From an uncultured beta proteobacterium (lineage in GTDB: Bacteria > Pseudomonadota > Gammaproteobacteria > Burkholderiales > SG8-39), in contig CADEDU010000022.1 in assembly GCA_902826155.1 (NCBI GenBank), positions 58,688 to 87,199 of the forward strand: a stretch of DNA of 28,512 nt, read 5' to 3'. Below are positions 9,393 to 18,195 of the stretch, piece after piece. Made by a program: the position numbers and the translations under genes. Under the pieces are notes generated by a model. The model did not search any database and was not told the DNA's origin. It saw nothing but the letters and a program-made list of their open reading frames with translations. Every line of letters begins with the position of its first letter. Position 1 is the stretch's first letter.

Positions 9393-9731
9393 ATGAATCT
9401 CTACGCCTCGCTGGTCCAAATCTTCGTCAACGAGCCCATGCGCGGGCTGGCGGTCGCCTTCGTGTTCGTCGTGATCGCGGTGATCGAGCGGCGGCTGGCC
9501 GATCGCGTCCCCACCGTCAAACCGTGGGTGCACCTGGTGCCGGCCGCAGGGTGGATGCTGTTTGCCCTCAACGAGCAGGAAACCCGCACCACGGGTGCGA
9601 ACATCCGCCTGGATCTCGTCTTCACCTTTCCGCTGCTCGGACTGGTGTCTCTGGTGAGTCTCTACGCGTTCGCGATGAACGTGCGCCGTGCCTGGCGGCG
9701 CGCCGGCTCCGTCGACACCGGTCAGGGCTGA
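9393..9731 (+). CDS. Small hypothetical inner-membrane protein
   Basis: This is a 112-residue protein with three hydrophobic segments, roughly residues 17-33, 47-60 and 73-95, and a basic C terminus (RRAWRRAG). I do not recognise a family. Amino acid composition and third-position GC are like those of the neighbours, and it is the only coding candidate in this interval. It is divergent from the DUF3108 gene, and its last 10 bases overlap the 3' end of the convergent ABC ATPase gene. The ribosome binding site is weak. It may be a real but poorly conserved membrane protein; a spurious frame is less likely given the clear hydrophobic pattern. Confidence 0.6.
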   Translation: MNLYASLVQIFVNEPMRGLAVAFVFVVIAVIERRLADRVPTVKPWVHLVPAAGWMLFALNEQETRTTGANIRLDLVFTFPLLGLVSLVSLYAFAMNVRRAWRRAGSVDTGQG

Positions 9732-10432
9732 GGACGGATCGTCGGCCGGTCGCTCACCACCTGACCATCGACCAGCTCGATCGTCCGATCGCAACGGGCC
9801 GCCAGTCGCGGGTCATGGGTGACGATCAGAAACGCCGTGCCGAAGCGCTCATTGAAGCGCCGCATCAGCGCGAAGACGTCGTCCGCCGTCTTGGTGTCGA
9901 GATTGCCGGTGGGCTCATCGGCGAGCACCAGCGGGGCGCGCATCGCGAGCGACCGCGCGATCGCGACGCGCTGCTGCATGCCGCCCGACAATTCCGCGGG
10001 CTTTTTGCCGAGCGCCTGCTCGAGCCCTACTTCGACCAGCAACTCGCGCGCGCGTGACTGCATCTCCGCGTCGCGCCGGCCACGTTCGATCATCATCGGC
10101 ATCATCACGTTCTCCAGCGCGGTGAACGCCGGAATCAGATGGTGGAACTGGAACACGAAGCCGATGGCGCGGCCGCGCAGCGCGGTGATGCCGGCGTCGT
10201 CGAGCGTAGTGGTCTCCTCGCCACGAACGCGCACCGATCCCGACGTCGGTCGCTCCAGCAGCCCGATGACGTTGAGCAGGGTGCTCTTGCCCGAGCCCGA
10301 CGGACCGATCAGCGCGGCGAACTCGGCCACCTGCAAAGTGAAGCCGATGCCGTGCAGGACCTCGGTCTCGATCGGTGTGCCGACGTTGTAGCGCTTGCGT
10401 ACGTCGTCGAGCTTGAGGATCGGCTCAGTCAA
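9722..10432 (-). CDS. ABC transporter ATPase (LolD/MacB-type) of a tripartite export system
   Basis: This is a 236-residue nucleotide-binding subunit of the MacB/LolD family. Walker A is GPSGSGKST (43-51), the Q-loop is FQFHHL (94-99), the signature is [13 protein letters not shown] (148-160), Walker B with catalytic Glu is [12 protein letters not shown] (168-179), and the switch His is 206 in VTHDPR. No ATG fits the family start; TTG at 10432 gives [15 protein letters not shown], 19 bases after the permease stop, so I chose it. It would power the permease upstream. Although LolD-like, the company of a HlyD-type adaptor argues for a DevBCA/MacAB-like exporter and not the lipoprotein-releasing Lol system. 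Confidence 0.88.
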   Translation of the reverse strand: MTEPILKLDDVRKRYNVGTPIETEVLHGIGFTLQVAEFAALIGPSGSGKSTLLNVIGLLERPTSGSVRVRGEETTTLDDAGITALRGRAIGFVFQFHHLIPAFTALENVMMPMMIERGRRDAEMQSRARELLVEVGLEQALGKKPAELSGGMQQRVAIARSLAMRAPLVLADEPTGNLDTKTADDVFALMRRFNERFGTAFLIVTHDPRLAARCDRTIELVDGQVVSDRPTIRPQP

Positions 10433-10451
10433 GGTTCGGATCCGTGCGCGG

Positions 10452-11669
10452 CTACCCCTGCCGGATCGCCGCCACCGGATCGAGCTTGGCCGCGCGACGC
10501 GCCGGTGCGATCGCAGCCAGCACGCCGACGAGCAGCGCGACGCCGACGGCACCGAGATACGTCGATAGTGCGAGCTCGGGGGTGAAGAGCTGCGAGCCGT
10601 CGGCATTGCGCAGGGCGTTCGAGAGCACGTACGCGATCACCGAGCCGAGCACCGATCCAAGCACGGCACCGGCCAGGCCGACGATCGCGCCTTGAATCAG
10701 GAACACCTGCAGGATCGAACCGCTCGAAGCGCCCATCGCGCGCAGGATGCCGATCTCCTTCTGCTTCTGCACCACCGATACCACCAGCACGCTGGCGATC
10801 CCTAACGCCACGATCAACACGACGAATCCGCGGATCACGCGCGTGGTCATGTTCTGGTTGTCGAACGCGGCCAGCACCTGCGCGTTGGTGGCCATCCAGC
10901 TTTCCGCATTCAGGTTGGTCGCGCGTCCGATCGTCTGCGCGATCCGCTCGGCCTGAAAGATCTCGTTGACGACCAGATCGATGTTGGTGACCCCGCCGGG
11001 CAGGCCGAGCATGCTTTGCGCCAGTCGCTGCGACACGAACACCCAGCGCCGGTTCAGATCGCGTGAACCGATATCGAGCAAGCCGGCGATCGTGACCGTC
11101 TCGTTGCCGCCCTCGGCCGTGGTGAGCCGGATACGATCGCCGATGGTCACGCCCAGATCGCGCGCGAGCTCCACGCCGATGACCGTATCGCTGGCGACCA
11201 ACCGAAACTGCCCCTGCACGATGTAGCGATCGATGCCGATGACGCGCAGATAGCGATCGGGAACCACGCCCAACAGCGCGACCGATTTCGTTGCAGCACC
11301 GCGCGCGGCGAATCCCGAACCCGATACGGTCGGCGACACCGCCACCACGCCGGGCGTGCGCTCGATGATGCCCAGCGCGCTCTCCCACTGATCGATCGAG
11401 CGCAGTCGCTGTGCACGCTTCTCGATCCGCGCGGCGACCGATTCGGCGTCGCGATCGAGCACCAGACGAGTGTCTTCCTCGGCTGGCTTCACGACGATGT
11501 GCGCCTGCACGCCCAGCACGCGCGCGGTGAGGTTGCCCTGCAGTCCGCCGATGAGTTCGGTGATGGTCATGATCACCGCGACGCCCGCGGTCACCCCGAG
11601 AATGATCAGCGCCGTCTGAAATCGGCCCTCGCGCAGGAACCGCAACGCGAGAATCCATTCGGTGGGCAT
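10452..11669 (-). CDS. FtsX/MacB/LolE-family ABC permease of a tripartite export system
   Basis: This is a 405-residue permease with the four-helix mechanotransmission layout. A first helix (about 18-40, [18 protein letters not shown]) is followed by a large periplasmic MacB-type core domain to about residue 275, then three C-terminal helices with the FtsX signature [19 protein letters not shown] and a closing [19 protein letters not shown]. Its start ATG overlaps the adaptor stop by one base (TGATG), which suggests translational coupling. The ATPase follows 19 bases after its stop. The adaptor-permease-ATPase order matches DevBCA-type exporters that use energy at the inner membrane to move substrates through an outer-membrane channel. 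No TolC-like gene is in the window, and the substrate is unknown. Confidence 0.88.
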   Translation of the reverse strand: MPTEWILALRFLREGRFQTALIILGVTAGVAVIMTITELIGGLQGNLTARVLGVQAHIVVKPAEEDTRLVLDRDAESVAARIEKRAQRLRSIDQWESALGIIERTPGVVAVSPTVSGSGFAARGAATKSVALLGVVPDRYLRVIGIDRYIVQGQFRLVASDTVIGVELARDLGVTIGDRIRLTTAEGGNETVTIAGLLDIGSRDLNRRWVFVSQRLAQSMLGLPGGVTNIDLVVNEIFQAERIAQTIGRATNLNAESWMATNAQVLAAFDNQNMTTRVIRGFVVLIVALGIASVLVVSVVQKQKEIGILRAMGASSGSILQVFLIQGAIVGLAGAVLGSVLGSVIAYVLSNALRNADGSQLFTPELALSTYLGAVGVALLVGVLAAIAPARRAAKLDPVAAIRQG

Positions 11670-12922
11670 CAGCGAATGATCTCCTGCGCCTTGAGCGCGG
11701 CCTTGGGCTGCGCCGATGCGAGCACCGGCCGCACCCGCGCCTGGGGCAACAGCGTCGCGCTCGGCGACACGATCAACTCGTCGGGCTCGACGCCTGCGGC
11801 GATCTGCGTGCGGCCCGCGCCGCGCAGGCCAAGCTTCACCGGCTGACGGTGGGTCTGGCCGTCGCGCACCACCATCAACCACGGCGCACTCGACGTGGGC
11901 TCGCGAATCAGATCGCTCGCGACGGTCACCGCGTTCTGCACGCGCGCGGCTTCGATCTCGATCGACACCGTCATGTCCGGCCGCAGGAACGCGGGCGGCT
12001 CGGGCACCACGAGTTTCACTTCGACACTGCCGCGCTGCGCATCGACGCCCGGCGCGATGTAGAAAATGCGCGCGACAAACGACTGACCGGGAAACGCATC
12101 GGCCACTCCGCGTGCAGCCTGCGCCATGCGCAGCAATGCGAGGTTCTTCTCGTCGACCTGCAATACCACTTGCGTGTCGCCGTCGCCAGCCACTTCGAAC
12201 AGCGTCTTGCCGGCGGCCACGACATCGCCCGGGTCGACATCGCGGCGAAGCACCACGCCGGCGAGCGGCGTCCTGATGGCGGCATTGTCCAGGCGCGCCT
12301 GCGCGGCCTCCAACGCCGCGCGCGCCTGGTCGCGCCGCGTCACTGCCAACGCGAAATCGGATCCCTGCGGTCGATTGGTCTGCGCCTGACTGAGCGCCGT
12401 TTCGCGCGCGGCGCGGGCCAGCGCAAAGTTGCGCTCGGCTTCTTCGACCTTGGCCGGGCTGAAGAAGCCCTTCTCCGCGAGGCGCTTGGTGCGCTCGAGC
12501 TCGTCGCGCGTCCAGACGAAATTCGCTTCGGCCTGACGCAGCGCCTGATCCGCGACCGGCACCGCCAGCTTGCCCAACTGCGCGATTCGAGCGTCGGCCT
12601 CGACCAGCGCCGCGCGCGCTTGCGCAGCCGCCGCACGCTGCTCGTCGTCCTTCAGATTCGCCAGCACCGTGCCGGCAGCGACACGCTCGCCCTCACGCGC
12701 GTTGACCTTGGCCACCGTCCCGACCGCCACCGCGCCCAATTCGATGCGGGCCGGCGTGATGACGCGACCGGTGGCGACGACGGTCTGCACCAGATCTTCG
12801 CGCTTGACCGTGCTTACCTCGACCTTGGGTCCCAGGGCGCGCTGCACGCCGAGATAGGCGAGCCCGAAGGCAACCAGCAGCAGCGGTATCAGCAGCGTCG
12901 GATTCTTCAGAATCGTGCGCAT
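11669..12922 (-). CDS. HlyD/MacA-type periplasmic adaptor (membrane fusion protein)
   Basis: This is a 417-residue adaptor subunit with one N-terminal membrane anchor (about residues 8-27). A lipoyl-like half (GRVITPARIELGAVAVGTVAKV, about 52-74) leads into a long alpha-helical hairpin rich in Ala, Glu and Arg (about 88-195), then the second lipoyl half (IRTPLAGVVLRRDVDPGDVV, near 216-236) and the beta-barrel and membrane-proximal domains. It would bridge the FtsX-type permease to an outer-membrane channel. It is the first gene of the transporter set, with the permease start overlapping its stop. A cupin gene lies 48 bases upstream in the same direction. The substrate cannot be inferred from sequence. 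Confidence 0.9.
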   Translation of the reverse strand: MRTILKNPTLLIPLLLVAFGLAYLGVQRALGPKVEVSTVKREDLVQTVVATGRVITPARIELGAVAVGTVAKVNAREGERVAAGTVLANLKDDEQRAAAAQARAALVEADARIAQLGKLAVPVADQALRQAEANFVWTRDELERTKRLAEKGFFSPAKVEEAERNFALARAARETALSQAQTNRPQGSDFALAVTRRDQARAALEAAQARLDNAAIRTPLAGVVLRRDVDPGDVVAAGKTLFEVAGDGDTQVVLQVDEKNLALLRMAQAARGVADAFPGQSFVARIFYIAPGVDAQRGSVEVKLVVPEPPAFLRPDMTVSIEIEAARVQNAVTVASDLIREPTSSAPWLMVVRDGQTHRQPVKLGLRGAGRTQIAAGVEPDELIVSPSATLLPQARVRPVLASAQPKAALKAQEIIR

Positions 12923-12970
12923 GGTCGCCCACGGTCAACGCCGGCCAACGCAGCGCCGGCGCAGCGCGCG

Positions 12971-13522
12971 TCAGCGGATGAACTGGTCGACGTAACCCGC
13001 ACCCAACCCGACCGCTGCGTAGTGCGCACGGGCTTTCTCGATGCGGGTGAAAACATCATCGTAGCCGGTGGTGTTGCCGTGCGGGTCGACATAGATCAAG
13101 GCGCCATTGACCTGGAACAGCGTGATCATCTCGGTGCAGCCCTCGGGCACCACCAGCGTGTGCGTCTCGCCGGGCGGCTCGAAGATGTAGCTGCCTTGCT
13201 CGGCGACCCAGTCGTGTTCGAGATAGTGCCAGCGACCTTTGATGACGTAGGCGTGCACGCTGCCCGAATGGCGGTGCCGTGCGATGACGCCGGCGCGGGT
13301 CACACGCATCATGTGGGTGTACTGACCCAGCGTCACGTTGAACTGCAGCGGCCGCACCCACGAGATGTCGCTCAACGGCACCCACAATTTGTCGTCCGCT
13401 GCGGGAATCGCCGGCAGCACGACCTGATCGGGCCGCATGTCGGGCGGTTGCGGGCGCTGATACGGAATGCGCTCGGTGCCCGATGTCGCGTTGAGCGCGG
13501 GCACATCGACGGGTTTGTTCAT
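12971..13522 (-). CDS. Cupin-domain protein resembling 2,4'-dihydroxyacetophenone dioxygenase family
   Basis: This is a 183-residue single-domain cupin. The metal-site motif 1 is HRHSGSVHAYVIKG (83-96), with His83, His85 and His90 as likely ligands. Motif 2 is PPGETHTLVV (116-125) with His121. The start at 13522 (MNKPVDVPALN) removes a non-conserved extension. The family includes 2,4'-dihydroxyacetophenone dioxygenase and ChrR-like cupins, but many members are of unknown activity, so no substrate is assigned. It is encoded between dsbD (75 bases upstream) and the exporter adaptor (48 bases downstream), all in the same direction, so co-expression is possible. Confidence 0.82.
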   Translation of the reverse strand: MNKPVDVPALNATSGTERIPYQRPQPPDMRPDQVVLPAIPAADDKLWVPLSDISWVRPLQFNVTLGQYTHMMRVTRAGVIARHRHSGSVHAYVIKGRWHYLEHDWVAEQGSYIFEPPGETHTLVVPEGCTEMITLFQVNGALIYVDPHGNTTGYDDVFTRIEKARAHYAAVGLGAGYVDQFIR

Positions 13523-13597
13523 GGCGCAGCCTGAGGGGTGACAGAGGCATCGATCATAACAACGCCGCTGCGGCACAGCCGGCCGCGCCTCACACGA

Positions 13598-15469
13598 TCA
13601 GCGCGCGTCGAGCAGATCGAGCGTTTTGAGAAAGCGGTCGGCAGGCTGATAGCCGATGACGCGCAACCCTTCGATCTCGCGCCCGCTCTTGTCGAAGAAG
13701 ATGATGCCCGGCGGCCCGAACAGCTTGAAGCGCTTGAGCAGCGCCTTGTCGTCGGCATCGTTGGCGGTGACATCGACCTGCAGCAGCGTGAGCTCGCCCA
13801 GGCGCGCACGCACCTTTTCGTCGGCGAAGGTGAAGCGCTCCATTTCCTTGCACGACACGCACCAGTCGGCATAGAAGTCGAGCATCACCGGCCGGTTGGC
13901 CGACACAAGACGCGTCTCGAGTTCAGCGAGGTTGCGCACACGCTCGAACTTCACCTCGGCGTGCGCAGGCGCGGAGCCCGAACGCAACGCGGCCAGCGGC
14001 TGCAACGGATCGCGTGAACCGGCGGCAGCACCGATCGCCAGCACCACACCCCATACCAGCGCCAGTACGCCCACCGCCTTGCCCAAGCGCGCGTAGCCGG
14101 AGGCGCCATCGGGCAGTCGGTCGATCGCGTGGAGGAACACCGCAACGCCGATGGCCAGCGCCGCCCACAACAGCAGCACGACCTGCTCCGGCAACACCGG
14201 CGAGACGATCCAGATCGCCACCGCCAGCAGTAGCACGCCGAAGAACTTCTTCACGCCCTCCATCCACGCGCCCGCCTTCGGCAGCAACGCGCCTTCGAAC
14301 GTGCCGACCAGAATCAGCGGCACGCCCATCCCCAACGCCAACGCGAACAGCGCGGTGCCGCCGAGCGCGATGTCGCGCGTCTGGCTGATGTAGAGCAGCG
14401 CGCCGGCCAGTGGCGCAGCCACACACGGACTCACGATGGCCGCCGAGAGCGCACCCATTGCAGCCACGCTGGTGATCTTGCCGCCTTGCAGCCGATTGGC
14501 GGTGTCATTCATTTTCGAGCCGATGTTCTGCGGCAGCTGCAACTCGTAGAGCCCGAACATCGACAGCGACAGCACCACGAAGATCAGCGCGAACACGCCC
14601 AGCACCCAGGCGTTCTGCAGCGCCGCCGAGAGCAGCGAGCCCGACAACGCAGCAGCGATGCCGATTGCGGTGTACGTGATCGCGACCCCAAGGACGTACG
14701 TGACCGAAAGAATGAAACCACGCTGCCGGCTCACCGCGTCCCCGCTGCCGGCGATGATGCCCGACAGGATCGGAATCATCGGTAGTACACAGGGCGTGAA
14801 CGTCAGCGCCAATCCGGCCAGGAAGAAGAAACCGACGACACCCCAGAAACGCCCTTCGGACAGGATGCCTTGGTAGCGCGCCTCGTCGCTGGAGGCCGCG
14901 TTGGACGCGGCGCTGGATGTGGTGTCGGACGGAGCGTTAGTCGTAGCGCTGGTCGAGCCAGCCGCTGCAGCCGGCGAGGACGACTGCGAGGCGCCAAGGG
15001 GCATCGAGCTCGCGCCGCCACCACCAGCGCTGCTGGCGGCTGCCACGCGCAGTGCAGCCTCATGGGTGTACGGCGGATAACACACGCCGACGTCGGCACA
15101 GCCTTGCGAGGTGGCAAACAGCTTGATGCGCTCGGCGCTCGCCTCTTTCACCGGAAGGGTGAAGCGCAGCTCGCCGCGATAGGTTTCCACGTCGCCGAAG
15201 AACTCGTCCTTCTTGCTCTGGCCCGCCGGCAATTCGGCCGCGCCAAGCTGAGCACCGTCGGCCTTGAACGCGAACCGCTCACGGTAGAGGTAGTAGCCCT
15301 TGGCGATCTTGTAGGTGAGCTCGATGCGCTGATCGTCGAGCACGCGCGTGCGCAACGCGAACGCCTTGTCGGGTTCGAGCAGGTCGTCGTTGGCCTGGAC
15401 AGCGCCGGCAAGCTGCAACGCCAGCAAGGGCAGCAGCAGTGCGCGAAGAACGATCGAGCGGAACATCAT
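13598..15469 (-). CDS. dsbD: DsbD, thiol:disulfide interchange transmembrane reductase
   Basis: This is a 623-residue protein that carries reducing equivalents from cytoplasmic thioredoxin to periplasmic acceptors, including the cytochrome c maturation pathway. After a signal peptide (about 1-26) comes the alpha domain with Cys124 and Cys130 (CADVGVC). A Ser/Ala-rich linker (145-195) leads to the eight-helix beta domain with Cys227 (FTPCVLPMIP) and Cys349 (SPCVAAPLAG). The thioredoxin-like gamma domain has CVSC at 537-540. All six redox cysteines are therefore present. It lies 57 bases downstream of cutA, the same neighbour as in enterobacteria. The linker is unusually long and of low complexity. 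ATGATG at 15469 leaves two possible starts. Confidence 0.97.
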   Translation of the reverse strand: MMFRSIVLRALLLPLLALQLAGAVQANDDLLEPDKAFALRTRVLDDQRIELTYKIAKGYYLYRERFAFKADGAQLGAAELPAGQSKKDEFFGDVETYRGELRFTLPVKEASAERIKLFATSQGCADVGVCYPPYTHEAALRVAAASSAGGGGASSMPLGASQSSSPAAAAGSTSATTNAPSDTTSSAASNAASSDEARYQGILSEGRFWGVVGFFFLAGLALTFTPCVLPMIPILSGIIAGSGDAVSRQRGFILSVTYVLGVAITYTAIGIAAALSGSLLSAALQNAWVLGVFALIFVVLSLSMFGLYELQLPQNIGSKMNDTANRLQGGKITSVAAMGALSAAIVSPCVAAPLAGALLYISQTRDIALGGTALFALALGMGVPLILVGTFEGALLPKAGAWMEGVKKFFGVLLLAVAIWIVSPVLPEQVVLLLWAALAIGVAVFLHAIDRLPDGASGYARLGKAVGVLALVWGVVLAIGAAAGSRDPLQPLAALRSGSAPAHAEVKFERVRNLAELETRLVSANRPVMLDFYADWCVSCKEMERFTFADEKVRARLGELTLLQVDVTANDADDKALLKRFKLFGPPGIIFFDKSGREIEGLRVIGYQPADRFLKTLDLLDAR

Positions 15470-15526
15470 GGATGAGAGGTCGGCGGTCAGGTAGACGGGG
15501 TGCGTGGAGTGCGGAAGTGACGAAGG

Positions 15527-15853
15527 CTACGCAGCGTCGGGGCGGGTTTCCTGGCCCACCCAAGCGAGATACGCAGGCAGTCCGGCCCCCACTTCGACCG
15601 CGATGATTTCAGGGAGTTCGTACGGGTGCAGCGAGCGGATCGCCGACTCCAGGGCAGAGTACCGCTCGCGCGTGGTCTTCATCAACACCGGTATTTCGGT
15701 CGCCTCTTCTACGGCTCCCTGCCACCGATAGACGGACCGGCATGGCGCGAGGATGTTCACGCATGCGGCAGTACGCGTTTCGATCACGTGTCGCGCCAGC
15801 CGCTCGGCGCTTGCCTGGTCGGGGAGGTTGGACATCACCAGCAAGGCGCTCAT
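15527..15853 (-). CDS. cutA: CutA1 divalent-cation tolerance protein
   Basis: This is a 108-residue protein of the CutA1 family, small very stable trimers linked to copper tolerance in E. coli; the biochemical role remains debated. Family landmarks are SNLPDQASAERLARHVIE (8-25), ACVNIL (30-35), YRWQG (42-46), EIPVLMKTT (53-61), HPYELPEIIAVEV (76-88) and the closing YLAWVGQET. It lies 9 bases after the upstream epimerase gene and 57 bases before dsbD, so the three are likely one transcript. Confidence 0.96.
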   Translation of the reverse strand: MSALLVMSNLPDQASAERLARHVIETRTAACVNILAPCRSVYRWQGAVEEATEIPVLMKTTRERYSALESAIRSLHPYELPEIIAVEVGAGLPAYLAWVGQETRPDAA

Positions 15854-15862
15854 CGGCGGCTC

Positions 15863-16819
15863 TCAAGGACTCGAATTCCAGGTATTGGAAGGACTCGCGG
15901 GTGCCGGTTCAATCGTAGCGGGGATGCGCAAAGGTACGCCGTCGCGCACGGTCGGATAGCGCAGCGTCACGCCGAGCACATCCTTCATCTTCGCATTGAC
16001 CAGCCGTCGCGATTCGCGCATGAACGACCATAACGCCGGCGCGATCCGCTCAGCGGCTTGTGCGCGCGAGACGCGCGGCGGGCGCGGCAGGCCGGCACGA
16101 TCGGCCACCAGATCGAACCATTGCCCCATCTTGAGCTCGGTATCGTCGCTCGCGTTGTAGATGCCCGGACGGTCATCGCGCTCGATCGCGGTGAACACGA
16201 TCGAAGCGAGATCGTCGGCGTGAACGTGATTGGTGTAGCCGTCATCCTCGTCGCGTAGGGCCGGCGTGCCGCGCCGCAGTCGATCGAGCGGGAGCCGATC
16301 GGCGGCATAGATGCCTGGCACGCGCAGGATCGTCGTCGTCACCTCAGCAGCACGACCGAACTCGAGCCATGCTCGTTCGGCGTCGACACGCCGGCGCGCA
16401 CGATCGGATTGCGGATTCACGTCCCGTGTTTCATCGACGAGCGCACCGGCGCAATCGCCGTACACGCCGCTGGTGCTGACGTACACGCAATGGCGTAACG
16501 CGTGAGGGGCGTGTGCTAGGATCGCGCCGCTTTTCGAGGCCTGGGCGCGCAGCACTTCGATCAGATTGCGTGAACGTGGATCGGTGGTACCCGAATCAGG
16601 CGGTGGTGCCAGGAACACGAGGCGATCGGCGCAGCCGACCAGTGGCGCCAGCGTCTGCGGATCATCGAGATCGCCACGCACGACTTCCACGCCCTCAAGC
16701 GCGGGCCGCTCGACGTCGGAGGCCGAACGCACCAGCGCGAGCACGTGGTAGCGCTGGCGCAGCGCTGGCAGCGCGCGCCGGGCCACATCTCCGCATCCGA
16801 TGATCAGCAACCGTTCCAT
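15863..16819 (-). CDS. NAD(P)-dependent epimerase/dehydratase-like SDR protein
   Basis: This is a 318-residue extended short-chain dehydrogenase-like protein. The N-terminal beta-alpha-beta nucleotide site is LLIIGCGDVARR (4-15), an atypical glycine motif. VRGDLDDPQTL (about 48-58) and YVSTSGVYGDCAGALVDE (about 115-132) are landmarks of the atypical/YeeZ-like NAD-dependent epimerases. A canonical active-site Lys four residues after the Tyr is not visible, so catalysis is uncertain. The ATG at 16819 was chosen because the upstream frame reads into the divergent promoter region. It is followed directly by cutA (9-base gap) and is divergent from the flavin reductase gene 102 bases away. Confidence 0.85.
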   Translation of the reverse strand: MERLLIIGCGDVARRALPALRQRYHVLALVRSASDVERPALEGVEVVRGDLDDPQTLAPLVGCADRLVFLAPPPDSGTTDPRSRNLIEVLRAQASKSGAILAHAPHALRHCVYVSTSGVYGDCAGALVDETRDVNPQSDRARRRVDAERAWLEFGRAAEVTTTILRVPGIYAADRLPLDRLRRGTPALRDEDDGYTNHVHADDLASIVFTAIERDDRPGIYNASDDTELKMGQWFDLVADRAGLPRPPRVSRAQAAERIAPALWSFMRESRRLVNAKMKDVLGVTLRYPTVRDGVPLRIPATIEPAPASPSNTWNSSP

Positions 16820-16921
16820 CTGCCCGTCTCCCAATGCATCGATCGTAACCGAGCACAGCCGCGCGATCGCCATCGCGCACTCGATCGGACCGATTCTCCG
16901 CCACCGCAGCCATAGAACACC

Positions 16922-17968
16922 ATGACGCACCAGGTCACACTCAATCCCGCCGGCGCCAAGATCGAGGTCGCAGACGGCGACACCATTCTCAAGGCTTGCC
17001 TGGAGGCTGGCTTCAACATTCCCTACGGCTGTCGCAACGGGGCGTGCGGGTCATGCAAGGGCAAGCTGATCGCGGGCGAGATCGACTACGGCAACTACAG
17101 CGAAGCGGCGCTCTCGAAACTCGAGCGTGACAACGGCTATGCGCTGTTCTGCTGCGCCCGGCCGCTCAGCGACGCGGTGGTCGAGGCACGTGCCATCAGT
17201 GCCTCCAAGGACATCGTCATCAAGAAGCTGCCGTGCCGCGTGCACAAGATCGAGCGCGTCACCGACGACGTGGTGATCCTGTCGGTGAAGCTGCCAGCCA
17301 ACGAGCGCTTGCAGTTTCTCGCCGGCCAGTACATCGACTTCCTGCTGCGTGACGGCGACCGGCGCAGCTTCTCGATGGCCAACGCACCGCACGATGACGA
17401 GTTCACGCAGTTGCACATCCGCCTGGTGGCCGGCGGCAAGTTCACCGAGCACGTGTTCAACGCGATGAAGGAGCGCGACATCCTGCGCTTCGAAGGACCG
17501 CTGGGCAGCTTCTTTCTGCGTGAAGACAGCACCAAGCCGATCGTGTTCGTGGCGAGCGGCACCGGCTTCGCGCCGATCAAATCGATCCTCGAGTACGCCT
17601 TCCGCAAGGGCATGAACAAGGAGCGGCCGATGACGCTGTACTGGGGCGGACGCCGGCCGAAGGATCTGTATCTGAACGCGCTGCCGCTGCAGTGGGCCGC
17701 CGAGCAGGCGAACTTCAGCTACGTGCCGGTGATTTCCGATGCGCTGCCCGAGGACAACTGGACCGGCCGCACCGGCTTCGTCCATCGAGCGGTGATGGAG
17801 GATGTTCCCGACCTGTCGGGGCATCAGGTGTACGCATGCGGCGTGCCGGTGATGGTCAATGCCGCGCGCGACGATTTCACGCAGCGCTGCGGCCTGCCGC
17901 TGGAGGAATTCTTCGCCGATTCCTTCACGACCACCGCAGACATCGCGGCTGCGCAACCTAAAGCGTGA
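16922..17968 (+). CDS. [2Fe-2S] ferredoxin-FAD/NAD reductase (CDP-6-deoxy-delta-3,4-glucoseen reductase-like)
   Basis: This is a 348-residue three-domain flavoprotein. The plant-type ferredoxin domain (1-95) has the cluster cysteines CRNGACGSC (37, 42, 45) and a fourth at 77 or 78 (LFCCARP). The FAD-binding domain carries RSFSMAN (148-154) and the NAD(P)-binding domain carries ASGTGFAPIKSILE (211-224) and ACGVPVMV (305-312). Such proteins pass electrons from NAD(P)H through FAD and the iron-sulfur cluster to an oxygenase or reductase partner. Betaproteobacterial copies are usually annotated as CDP-6-deoxy-delta-3,4-glucoseen reductase, although no deoxysugar genes are here, so the physiological partner is unknown. 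A small lipoprotein gene overlaps its stop. Confidence 0.92.
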   Translation: MTHQVTLNPAGAKIEVADGDTILKACLEAGFNIPYGCRNGACGSCKGKLIAGEIDYGNYSEAALSKLERDNGYALFCCARPLSDAVVEARAISASKDIVIKKLPCRVHKIERVTDDVVILSVKLPANERLQFLAGQYIDFLLRDGDRRSFSMANAPHDDEFTQLHIRLVAGGKFTEHVFNAMKERDILRFEGPLGSFFLREDSTKPIVFVASGTGFAPIKSILEYAFRKGMNKERPMTLYWGGRRPKDLYLNALPLQWAAEQANFSYVPVISDALPEDNWTGRTGFVHRAVMEDVPDLSGHQVYACGVPVMVNAARDDFTQRCGLPLEEFFADSFTTTADIAAAQPKA

Positions 17969-18195
17969 GCGACACGACCATGCCGAGCCCGATCGCACGA
18001 ACACTCGTCGTCATCCTGCTGGGCACGTCGCTCGCCGCATGCACCGCCGAAGGCGGGTACTACTCCGCTCAGGCGTGGCAGCGCAACGAATGCAACCGCA
18101 TTCCCGATGCGAGCGAACGTGAACGCTGCCTGCGCCGGCTCGGCACCTCGTACGATCAGTACAAGCGCGAGTCCGAATCGCTTAGGAAGCCGTAA
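17965..18195 (+). CDS. Small hypothetical lipoprotein
   Basis: This 76-residue product has a lipoprotein signal (RTLVVILLGTSLAAC, lipid-modified Cys at 26) and a short mature part with two more cysteines (ECNRIP and RCLRRLG), which could form a disulfide, and a charged tail. I do not recognise a family. The GTG at 17965 overlaps the reductase stop codon (GTGA), pointing to translational coupling; an in-frame ATG at 17980 is an equally possible start and leaves the signal peptide intact. The 3' end overlaps the convergent GMC oxidoreductase gene by 14 bases. Confidence 0.7.
   Translation: MSDTTMPSPIARTLVVILLGTSLAACTAEGGYYSAQAWQRNECNRIPDASERERCLRRLGTSYDQYKRESESLRKP

Noticed and set aside
9388..9395. 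TATAAA just before the small membrane protein ATG as a -10 box
   Set aside because: It directly abuts the start codon, so transcription would begin inside the gene, and no -35 box is present at proper spacing.
9722..11669. Assignment of the ATPase and permease as LolD and LolE
   Set aside because: The permease is encoded together with a HlyD-type adaptor, and only one permease is present, so a MacAB/DevBCA-like exporter fits better.
11849..13534. A 561-codon plus-strand open frame
   Set aside because: It lies opposite the adaptor and cupin genes, is extremely rich in Arg, His, Gln and Asp, and shows no family resemblance; it is a GC-driven shadow.
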